In this document: positions 1 to 5,289 of the stretch, piece by piece
How positions within the stretch are numbered: the first letter of the stretch is position 1
Layout: every line of letters begins with the position of its first letter
Assembly (NCBI GenBank): GCA_902796295.1
Contig: CADBOL010000010.1
Location: 1 to 5,289 of the forward strand
DNA: 5,289 nucleotides
Direction of reading: 5' to 3'
Source of the DNA: Oscillospiraceae bacterium
Lineage (GTDB): Bacteria > Bacillota > Clostridia > Oscillospirales > Acutalibacteraceae
The notes under the pieces: model-generated
The model's input: only the letters and a program-made list of their open reading frames with translations
Told to the model about the DNA's origin: nothing
Database searches by the model: none
Made by a program: the position numbers and the translations under genes

Positions 1-69
1 CGCTTTGATTATTTCGATTCATCCGCTCCGGGCGATATCATGTATATAAAAAGCATAACGCTTGGATAA
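1..69 (+). CDS. C-terminal end of an upstream gene, probably a beta-sandwich domain protein
   Basis: The first frame is open from the window edge to a TAA at 67-69 and gives 22 residues ending in GDIMYIKSITLG. The other two + frames close quickly (TGA at 5-7, TAA at 46-48). The pattern of a GD turn followed by a hydrophobic strand (MYIKSITL) and an immediate stop is what I know from the last strand of jelly-roll, carbohydrate-binding-like domains in secreted Clostridia proteins. That similarity is judged by eye on very few residues. With 22 codons an open frame could also arise by chance, so the call rests on the strand-like motif and on the orientation matching the next genes. The function of the full protein cannot be told from here. 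Confidence 0.55.
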   Translation, partial: RFDYFDSSAPGDIMYIKSITLG

Positions 70-87
70 AATAATCAGTCAACAAAT

Positions 88-101
88 CCCGGTTTACCGG
101 G
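88..101 (+). terminator. Possible weak terminator hairpin after the upstream gene
   Basis: CCCGG and CCGGG form a perfect 5-bp GC stem around a TTTA loop, 18 bases after the upstream stop. What follows (CAAATTCAGTTTAAT) is AT-rich but has no clean run of T, so it is at best a weak intrinsic terminator or an mRNA 3'-end stabilising hairpin. Confidence 0.35.
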
Positions 102-189
102 CAAATTCAGTTTAATAAGCATTGTGCCGTTCGCTTAATTGCGGGCTGACTGTTAATTTGAAATAGTTATTTATTTTGCGGTAAATATA

Positions 190-198
190 TGTTATAAT
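190..198 (+). promoter_or_regulatory. Extended -10 promoter for the PHP-domain gene
   Basis: A perfect TATAAT at 193-198 is preceded by TG one base upstream (TGTTATAAT), the extended -10 form used by the housekeeping sigma factor. The -35 region is poor: TTTATT at 170-175 has the right 17-base spacing but matches weakly, which is common when an extended -10 is present. Transcription would start near 205, giving a leader of about 75 bases before the ATG at 280. Confidence 0.6.
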
Positions 199-207
199 TA
201 AAACAAT

Positions 208-230
208 AAATCATGATTTTGCGAAAAATC
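208..230 (+). promoter_or_regulatory. Palindrome and overlapping GNRA hairpin at the start of the leader
   Basis: AAATCATGATTT at 208-219 is a perfect 12-base palindrome lying just downstream of the predicted transcription start, a position typical of a repressor operator. Overlapping it, GATTTT (215-220) pairs with AAAATC (225-230) around the tetraloop GCGA, a GNRA type. The palindrome would act as DNA and the hairpin as RNA, near the 5' end of the message, where it could protect the transcript. Both are short and AT-rich, so chance is a real alternative. Confidence 0.3.
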
Positions 231-265
231 TGAGTAAACTATAAATATTAGGATTCTTTAAGGTT

Positions 266-271
266 AAGGAG
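266..271 (+). promoter_or_regulatory. Ribosome binding site of the PHP-domain gene
   Basis: AAGGAG lies 8 bases before the ATG at 280. This near-consensus site fixes that ATG as the start, in agreement with the signal peptide that begins there. Confidence 0.85.
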
Positions 272-279
272 AACTGTCT

Positions 280-1677
280 ATGAAAAAGTTTTTATGCGTA
301 GTGATCAGTATTGTTATGGTGCTCGGCGTATGCGGAGGATTTACGGCTTCGGCAGAGTCGGATTACACCATAGTATCGCCGTATGAGGATGTTGTGTGGA
401 GCGGAGATAACGCCTGGGGAGCGTACAGAGGCGTTCTTCATTCGCATACGACCTGGAGCGACGCCGATGTCGATCTCCCGGATATGGTCAAGGAATATTA
501 TTCTCTCGGCTATGATTTTCTTGCAAACAGCGATCACGCCGTGACGGGAGTAGAGTGGAATAAAAAGCCCAAGCTTGTGACTCCTTACTGGTATCAGTAT
601 CTTCTGGGCAATAAAATGAGCGTTCTCACCGATGAAGAATACGAGGCAATCACTTCCGGTACATACAACAACAGAGGCTACGGTATGACCTGCATCACCG
701 GCGCGAATGAGCTTAACCATCTTACGCTCTCAAAGAACCATGTAAACGGATATTTTCTCCCGCCCGATGTCGGCAACGGAATGGCCGGATATTATACGGG
801 CAGCAATATTGCGGACCCAACGGGTTATGTCGGCGAAAATGAGGCCGGTATTGAAAACGCCCTGAGATTTGTTGAGGATAACGGCGCGCTTTCACATATC
901 AATCACCCCGGCGATGTGCTTGATTCCAACGCGCATCCCGAGGTCGTGACAGATCCCGAAACCGTCGGCTTTTACGGCAACCTTCTGCTGAAATACAAGA
1001 GCTGTCTCGGAATAGAAGCGCTCAACGAGGTCAATTCCGTAACGCGCTATGACAGAGTATTGTGGGATCAGCTTCTTATGCACTGCCTGCCCTACGGCAA
1101 AACGGTCATCGGATTCAGCAATACGGACGCGCATTCTCTCATAAACTGCGACAGCTCTTTCAGCGTATTCATGATGAAAGAGAATACACAGGAAGAAGTC
1201 AAAAAGACCATGCAGTCCGGCGCTTTCTTCTGCGTGTCAAAATGCCTTCCGGGCAATGATGTCTATGAGATAGGGCCCAAAGAGGATATTGATGTCAGAG
1301 GCAAAGGCATACCTTATCCGATGTTCAACAGCGTCGAAGTGGACGGGCACAAGGTTTCCGTTACCGTTGAAAACGCCAAAGAGATACAGTGGATTGCCAA
1401 CGGAAAAGTTATTATGAAGTGCGAAGCCGGCAGCGACCCGATAGTTCTGGATCTTGATACAATCAAAGGCAGCGAAGATTTTCAGTATATCAGAGCCGAG
1501 ATCCTGGGCGAGGGCGGAATCTGTCTTACACAGGCGCTTATCATAGATGACGGAACAGAGCCTCTTAAATTCATGCCCGAAGAGCACAAACCGTCCTTTG
1601 TTGAAAAATTCATGATGTTCCTGCGCGGAACAAAGATTTACAACATCATTGTTGAAATCATCCGCGCCGCAAGATAA
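280..1677 (+). CDS. Secreted PHP-domain metallohydrolase, CehA/McbA-like
   Basis: This 465-residue exported protein probably hydrolyses a phosphoester or other ester at a multinuclear metal site; the substrate is unknown. Residues 1-25 form a Sec signal peptide (MKK, hydrophobic core, cleavage after TASA). Cys18 is preceded by Val, so a lipobox is unlikely. The PHP fold spans about 45-320, with the ligand pattern intact: H54 and H56 with D61 in HSHTTWSD, H86 in NSDH, E144 in GANE, H154 in NHVNGYF, H206 (or H209) in LSHINHP, and D283 and H285 in NTDAH. Residues 345-425 look like a small all-beta domain, as in CehA/McbA-type proteins, and 438-465 form a basic amphipathic helix. The gene has its own promoter and ribosome binding site and ends before a strong terminator, so it is probably monocistronic. 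DNA polymerase-type and histidinol-phosphatase PHP proteins are cytoplasmic, which argues against those functions. The fold call is firm and the activity is inferred. Confidence 0.9.
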   Translation: MKKFLCVVISIVMVLGVCGGFTASAESDYTIVSPYEDVVWSGDNAWGAYRGVLHSHTTWSDADVDLPDMVKEYYSLGYDFLANSDHAVTGVEWNKKPKLVTPYWYQYLLGNKMSVLTDEEYEAITSGTYNNRGYGMTCITGANELNHLTLSKNHVNGYFLPPDVGNGMAGYYTGSNIADPTGYVGENEAGIENALRFVEDNGALSHINHPGDVLDSNAHPEVVTDPETVGFYGNLLLKYKSCLGIEALNEVNSVTRYDRVLWDQLLMHCLPYGKTVIGFSNTDAHSLINCDSSFSVFMMKENTQEEVKKTMQSGAFFCVSKCLPGNDVYEIGPKEDIDVRGKGIPYPMFNSVEVDGHKVSVTVENAKEIQWIANGKVIMKCEAGSDPIVLDLDTIKGSEDFQYIRAEILGEGGICLTQALIIDDGTEPLKFMPEEHKPSFVEKFMMFLRGTKIYNIIVEIIRAAR

Positions 1678-1707
1678 TCGGAATAATCCCCGGGAATTGC
1701 TTTTTAA

Positions 1708-1731
1708 CCCGTTCACTGTCAGGAGAACGGG
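1708..1731 (+). other. GC hairpin between the PHP gene stop and its terminator
   Basis: CCCGTTC (1708-1714) and GAACGGG (1725-1731) form a perfect 7-bp stem with a 10-base loop, 30 bases after the TAA. No T run follows; the next bases are CCCCCGG. It is therefore unlikely to terminate alone and may be a 3'-end stabilising structure ahead of the true terminator at 1757-1790. Confidence 0.45.
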
Positions 1732-1756
1732 CCCCCGGCGATTGGCTGAATGAAAT

Positions 1757-1790
1757 CCGGACTGATCATTACGGTCAGCCCGGTTTTTTT
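1757..1790 (+). terminator. Intrinsic terminator of the PHP-domain gene
   Basis: CCGGACTGA (1757-1765) pairs with TCAGCCCGG (1775-1783): 8 of 9 positions pair, with one internal A-C mismatch, around a 9-base loop. Seven T follow directly (1784-1790). This is a textbook rho-independent terminator on the + strand, about 80 bases after the stop codon. It separates the PHP gene from the repeat-protein gene. Confidence 0.85.
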
Positions 1791-1821
1791 ACGGAATGAT
1801 TATAAACTTATAAAATAACTG

Positions 1822-1851
1822 TTGTATTACGATATAACTGTATGATAAAAT
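1822..1851 (+). promoter_or_regulatory. Candidate promoter of the repeat-protein gene
   Basis: The stretch 1791-1880 is very AT-rich and must hold the promoter if the upstream terminator works. The best pair I see is TTGTAT (1822-1827) and TAAAAT (1846-1851), 18 bases apart. TATGAT at 1841-1846 is another -10 candidate but has no well-placed -35. The AT bias produces many near-matches, so the exact site is uncertain. Confidence 0.3.
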
Positions 1852-1898
1852 ATGTATTAGTATTATATATTATGTTAAGCACTTCTGAAAAATGTTTT

Positions 1899-1903
1899 GG
1901 AGG
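1899..1903 (+). promoter_or_regulatory. Ribosome binding site of the repeat-protein gene
   Basis: GGAGG lies 7 bases before the ATG at 1911, giving an ideal site that decides the start. The encoded N-terminus is a canonical signal peptide, which confirms it. Confidence 0.85.
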
Positions 1904-1910
1904 AAAGAAT

Positions 1911-4900
1911 ATGAAAAATGTTAAAAAAGCCTTATCGCTTTTGCTGTCGCTGATGCTTGTGCTTGGCGCGGTGTCTGCCGGCTCTGTACCGGCCGCCGCA
2001 GCGACGACAAGTTTCACTCAGGAATTCAATTATGAGCAGCCGTTCGGAACAGTGAATTATTTTAAGGTTGGTGCGGTTCTCGGCGACGGCGAATCGATTG
2101 AAACCGTTTATCTTAAAGCGGTGAAAGAGCCGGACGGGCTCGCTGTTTATGAGTCGTCCGATCTTGAAAGCTTAAAAAGCGGAGACATTACGGCTGTTTC
2201 CGCGAATTTTGCAGGAGTATGCACTTATAGTTCCGATAGCTATGTTGAAACTTGGACAATAAGTTTACTGGACGGCGGCTCTTACAGCGGCATAGATTCG
2301 TTTTCCCGCGTCAGCGCGGACGGGCTGCATAACGAGGCCCGGCTCAGTATAAACGGTGTTTATGCAATAAGTGACGGTATTATCGAGCAAACGGGCGGCA
2401 CCGGCTGGAGCTTTGAAGTTACCGACGGCGCAGTCACGCTCACTTTTGACAATTTCACGTTTGAAACGGGAAGTAACTGTGTTAATTCCGATCATATTGA
2501 TCTCACAATCAAGGGCAGCGGTAATCTGACAAGCAACAATAATGCTTGCATAGATGTCAGAAACGGCAGCCTTACGCTTGACGGCGATTTCACTATCGGT
2601 TCAGATAACATAGGAATATATGTTAACGGAAATCTGAAAATCGAAGGCGGTTCTCTGAATATAAACACAGTGAGAGAGGCTGTCTATGTCTTAAACGGCT
2701 CAATGACTGTCAGCGGCGGCTCGGTTACCGCAAAAACCGAGAGCAACAATTCTGACGCAATCTATGTCTTAAACGGCTCAATGACCGTCAGCGGCGGTTC
2801 GGTTACCGCAAAGACCGAGGGCAGCTCATCTTACGCAATCCATGCCAGCTCCCTGACCGTCAGCGGCGGCTCGGTTAACGCCGGGAGCGGCTTATCTTAC
2901 TCAATCCAAGCCGGCTCTATGATCGTCAGCGGCGGCTCGGTTTACGCAAAAACTGAGAGCGGCACATCTTACGTAATTCATACCTCAAATTCACTGATCG
3001 TCAGCGGCGGCTCGGTTACCGCTATAGGCGCATCAAGGGAAGCAATCTTTGTCCAGGAGTCAATAACCGTCAGCGGCGGCTCGGTTCGCGCTGAAACCGG
3101 GAGCGGCACTAATGCAATCTCAGCATACAGATCAATAACCGTCAGCGGCGGCTCGGTTTACGCAAAAACCGAAAGCGGCTCAAATGCAATCGGCTCCGGC
3201 GAATTCACCCTCAGCAACGGCGAGTATTCTGCGCTGGGAAGTGCAAATGCGAAAGAGGTTCTTATAACCGCGCTCAGAGGCGAGGGCTCCTGGGCTTCTC
3301 CATATGAGATAAGCACTTATGCCTTGCTTAAAGAATTCGCCTCAATTGTCAACGGCACAAACGTTGTCATTGCTCAGAATACGGGCGCCTGGGCAAGACT
3401 TACGGCGGATATAGTCTGCAAAAACAATCCGGAGGATACGGAATACTCGGCCGACTGGACTCCCATCGGCAATCCGGATAATGCCTACACCGGCTTTTTT
3501 CTCAGCAAATATGACGGAGTCTCTTATAAAATTACAGGGCTTACGACACCCGGGGATTACGGAGATTACGCCGGCCTTTTCGGCTATATCGGCGAGGGCG
3601 CAAAAATATCGGATGTCGGCCTTGAAGAGGGAAAGATAACGGGCAAAAACTATGTCGGCGGAGTGGCAGGATACAGCGAAGGAGAGCTCGGCTCTTGTTC
3701 CAACACGGGCGATGTTTTCGGTGAAGATTACGTCGGCGGTGTGGCAGGCAGGAGTAACAACCTGATCATAGTCTGTTCCAACACCGGCGATGTTTCAGGT
3801 AATGAAAACGTCGGCGGAGTGGCAGGATATGCTAACGCAACACTTTCTGTCTGTTCCAACACAGGCGATGTTTCAGGTAATGAAAACGTCGGCGGAGTGG
3901 CAGGATACAGCGAAGGAGAGCTCGGCCCTTGTTCCAACACGGGCAATGTTTCAGGCAAAAAAAATGTCGGAGGCGTGGCCGGAGAAAACCACAGTCCGAA
4001 GTTAGAATGCTGTTACAATTCGGGGTCCGTAACGGCGGACGGAGATTACTGCATTATCGGCGGCGTGGTCGGAAATAATAACGGCACAGTCAGAAACTGC
4101 TATAACACGGGTGCCGTAACGGCGGATGGAGCCTTTTGCGATCTCGGCGGCGTAGCCGGACATCTTAGTAGCGGTGTAATCAAAAACTGTTACAACATGG
4201 GTGTCGTAACGGCAAATAATAATGATTGCCTCTACGCCGGCGTGGTCGGAAATATTCTCAACGGCTCGATTGTATGCAGTTATTATGATAAAACGGTATG
4301 CGGAGATATCGGCGAGGTTAACGGCATATCTACCAATGTTTTTGGTAACGGTGCAAAAGGCCTCACCACCTCGCAGATGACGGGCACAGACGCTATTTCC
4401 GCAGATAATATGGCTTTTGAATTTGCAGAATATGAAGAGAGTCCCTGGCTCGTGAAGGAAAACCACTGTCAGAACGATTTTTACCCGCATCTCACGGGCT
4501 TTGCTTATGACATAGAACCAACAGCCGAAAACTGGCCGCCCAAGACGGACACCGTAACAGGCGGACATAAATACGGCGAGACGGGCGATGACCGCTTCAC
4601 CTGCACGGTCTGCGGTCAGGTTGACGATGACCTGAAAGCCGCCGCGGAGCTGGCAGACGCCAAAGAAACAGCAAAAACAACGCTTGAAAACTATAAAGAC
4701 GCCGCGGATTACAGACCTGCACAGCAGACGGAACTCAGCAACGCAATCGCCGCAGGCGAGCAGGCAATTGACAACGCGACGGATACAGCCGGCGTAGAGT
4801 CAGCTCTCGCCGCCGCAAAAGCGGTAATCGATACTATCAAGACAGACGCTCAGCTGACAGCCGATGAGCTTGCCCTGGAAAAGGCTTCCGCGAAGCTGGA

Positions 4901-5289
4901 GCTCAATAACTACAAAAACGCCGCGGATTACAGACCTGCACAGCAGACGGAACTCAGCAACGCAATCGCCGCAGGCGAGCAGGCAATCGACAGCGCGACG
5001 GATACAGCCGGCGTAGAGTCCGCACTTGCGAACGCAAAGGCGGTAATCGACGACATCAAGACCGATGACGAGCTGACCGCAGAGGAGCTTGACGCGGCAA
5101 AAACCGCCGCGAAAAAAGAGCTCGATGAATACAAAAACTCCGCGGATTACAGACCAGACGAGCAGGCTGAGCTTGAAAACGCAATCGAAGCCGGCAAGCA
5201 GGCAATCGACAACGCTACGGATACGGACGGCGTGACTTCCGCTCTTGCGGACGCAAAAGAGACAATCGATGAAATCAAGACAGACGCTC
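1911..5289 (+). CDS. Large secreted repeat protein (beta-helix, GLUG and helical repeats), 3' end outside window
   Basis: The frame stays open for 1126 codons to the window edge without a stop, so C-terminus and anchor are unseen. Residues 1-31 are a Sec signal peptide (KNVKK, Leu-rich core, cleavage near AAA-A). Residues 32-170 are beta-rich and unrecognised. About 175-450 form a beta-helix-like ladder of roughly 12 coils of 21-26 residues, seven with VSGGSV cores, resembling Cthe_2159-type carbohydrate-binding proteins. Residues 456-580 match the usual GLUG lead-in (ISTYALLKEFA, LTADI, TPIG, YAGLFG), followed by eight GLUG repeats (582-790) and their usual tail (GLTTSQMTG to YPHLTGF, 817-864). 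H886 and CTVCG at 898-902 form a small knuckle. From 914 on come 73-residue alanine-rich helical modules resembling FIVAR or DUF1542 stalks. The likely role is a surface adhesin or glycan-binding stalk; this is inferred from architecture, and no catalytic motif is seen. The coding call is very firm and the function is not. Confidence 0.93.
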   Translation, partial: MKNVKKALSLLLSLMLVLGAVSAGSVPAAAATTSFTQEFNYEQPFGTVNYFKVGAVLGDGESIETVYLKAVKEPDGLAVYESSDLESLKSGDITAVSANFAGVCTYSSDSYVETWTISLLDGGSYSGIDSFSRVSADGLHNEARLSINGVYAISDGIIEQTGGTGWSFEVTDGAVTLTFDNFTFETGSNCVNSDHIDLTIKGSGNLTSNNNACIDVRNGSLTLDGDFTIGSDNIGIYVNGNLKIEGGSLNINTVREAVYVLNGSMTVSGGSVTAKTESNNSDAIYVLNGSMTVSGGSVTAKTEGSSSYAIHASSLTVSGGSVNAGSGLSYSIQAGSMIVSGGSVYAKTESGTSYVIHTSNSLIVSGGSVTAIGASREAIFVQESITVSGGSVRAETGSGTNAISAYRSITVSGGSVYAKTESGSNAIGSGEFTLSNGEYSALGSANAKEVLITALRGEGSWASPYEISTYALLKEFASIVNGTNVVIAQNTGAWARLTADIVCKNNPEDTEYSADWTPIGNPDNAYTGFFLSKYDGVSYKITGLTTPGDYGDYAGLFGYIGEGAKISDVGLEEGKITGKNYVGGVAGYSEGELGSCSNTGDVFGEDYVGGVAGRSNNLIIVCSNTGDVSGNENVGGVAGYANATLSVCSNTGDVSGNENVGGVAGYSEGELGPCSNTGNVSGKKNVGGVAGENHSPKLECCYNSGSVTADGDYCIIGGVVGNNNGTVRNCYNTGAVTADGAFCDLGGVAGHLSSGVIKNCYNMGVVTANNNDCLYAGVVGNILNGSIVCSYYDKTVCGDIGEVNGISTNVFGNGAKGLTTSQMTGTDAISADNMAFEFAEYEESPWLVKENHCQNDFYPHLTGFAYDIEPTAENWPPKTDTVTGGHKYGETGDDRFTCTVCGQVDDDLKAAAELADAKETAKTTLENYKDAADYRPAQQTELSNAIAAGEQAIDNATDTAGVESALAAAKAVIDTIKTDAQLTADELALEKASAKLELNNYKNAADYRPAQQTELSNAIAAGEQAIDSATDTAGVESALANAKAVIDDIKTDDELTAEELDAAKTAAKKELDEYKNSADYRPDEQAELENAIEAGKQAIDNATDTDGVTSALADAKETIDEIKTDA
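2709..3158 (+). repeat. Seven VSGGSV coil repeats in a beta-helix array
   Basis: The 18-base core GTCAGCGGCGGCTCGGTT starts at 2709, 2787, 2859, 2925, 3000, 3069 and 3141. Six copies are identical and the second has one silent change (GGT for GGC). Spacings are 78, 72, 66, 75, 69 and 72 bases, all multiples of three, so each coil is 22-26 residues. The spacer usually reads like YAKTESGSSNAI and is much more variable than the core. Degenerate coils flank the array (near residues 179, 200, 223 and 244 before it, 434 after it). Confidence 0.85.
3654..4250 (+). repeat. Eight GLUG repeats
   Basis: The motif VGGVAG or a variant (IGGVVG, LGGVAG, YAGVVG) begins at 3654, 3732, 3810, 3888, 3966, 4056, 4143 and 4233. 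The first five copies are exactly 78 bases (26 residues) apart; the later ones are 87-90 bases apart and more diverged. Each unit continues with a Cys strand such as CSNTGDVSG or CYNTGAVTA. This matches the GLUG family, found in bacterial surface proteins and usually modelled as stacked beta-strands. Confidence 0.85.
4650..5289 (+). repeat. 73-residue helical repeats, two and most of a third
   Basis: Units start at 4650, 4869 and 5088, exactly 219 bases apart; 202 bases of the third are visible. Each unit has three predicted helices: one ending before YKxxADYRP, one with AIxAGxQAIDxAT, and one with VxSALAxAKxxIDxIKTD, joined by an LTAEE-like turn. Between units 1 and 2, bases 4700-4768 are identical to 4919-4987 (69 bases). 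The third unit is more diverged. The pattern resembles FIVAR and DUF1542 stalk modules; the precise family needs a profile search. Confidence 0.85.

Noticed and set aside
76..152. Long-range inverted pair CAGTCA (76-81) and TGACTG (147-152)
   Set aside because: It is only six bases with 65 between and no supporting structure; it is expected by chance.
292..720. Minus-strand open frames opposite the PHP gene (also 892-1134 and 1237-1716)
   Set aside because: They are antisense to a gene with full domain support, and their translations show no family features.
1690..1783. Alternative pairing of CCGGG near 1690 with CCCGG at 1734 or 1779 as an antiterminator
   Set aside because: The pairing is only five bases and weaker than the terminator stem. 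It lies after the gene with no ligand-like leader, so a riboswitch is not supported.
2709..3158. CRISPR-like pattern: 18-base core with variable spacers
   Set aside because: The period varies (66-78 bases) always in multiples of three, the reading frame is continuous, and the core encodes VSGGSV. This is a protein repeat.
3728..4005. Overlapping open frames on both strands with repeated peptides in the GLUG region
   Set aside because: They are out-of-frame readings of 78-base repeats; the periodic peptides come from the repeat itself.
4002..4568. A 188-codon open frame on the minus strand
   Set aside because: It lies fully inside the large + strand gene and mirrors the GLUG repeats. Repeated sequence without stops in one antisense frame keeps such frames open. 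No good ribosome binding site or recognisable protein was seen.
4928..5134. Ser/Ala-rich minus-strand frame with a hydrophobic look
   Set aside because: It is the reverse reading of alanine-rich helical modules; low complexity alone explains it.
4650..5289. Diversity-generating retroelement variable region
   Set aside because: No template repeat, reverse transcriptase or adenine-biased substitutions are visible; differences between units are spread over all bases.

Overview
The window looks like chromosomal DNA from a Gram-positive anaerobe, most likely a gut-type Clostridia (Oscillospiraceae/Ruminococcaceae-like) bacterium. This is inferred, not proven. The grounds are strong AAGGAG/GGAGG ribosome binding sites, AT-rich promoters in front of GC-balanced genes, Sec signal peptides, and secreted proteins built from GLUG, CTVCG and alanine-rich helical repeats of the kind common in that group. 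All supported genes lie on the + strand.

Layout. Positions 1-69 hold the last 22 codons of an upstream gene, whose end resembles the last strand of a beta-sandwich domain. Positions 70-279 are intergenic, with a short GC hairpin, an extended -10 promoter and a small palindrome/hairpin in the predicted leader. Positions 280-1677 encode a complete secreted PHP-fold metallohydrolase (CehA/McbA-like) with all expected metal ligands. Positions 1678-1910 hold a hairpin, a clear intrinsic terminator and an AT-rich promoter region. From 1911 to the window edge one frame stays open for 1126 codons. It encodes the N-terminal part of a very large secreted repeat protein: signal peptide, an unrecognised beta-rich N-terminal region, a right-handed beta-helix-like array of about 12 coils (seven with a VSGGSV core), a GLUG lead-in and eight GLUG repeats, a CTVCG knuckle, then 73-residue helical modules still continuing at the edge.

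The two main genes are separated by a terminator and each has its own ribosome binding site, so they are probably separate transcripts. Both products are exported; a joint role at the cell surface (one enzyme, one adhesin or glycan-binding stalk) is only an inference. The most notable feature is that three unrelated repeat regimes in one protein each keep nucleotide-level identity between copies, with spacings that are multiples of three, which suggests recent in-frame duplication or gene conversion. I found no RNA gene, CRISPR array, insertion sequence or phage gene.
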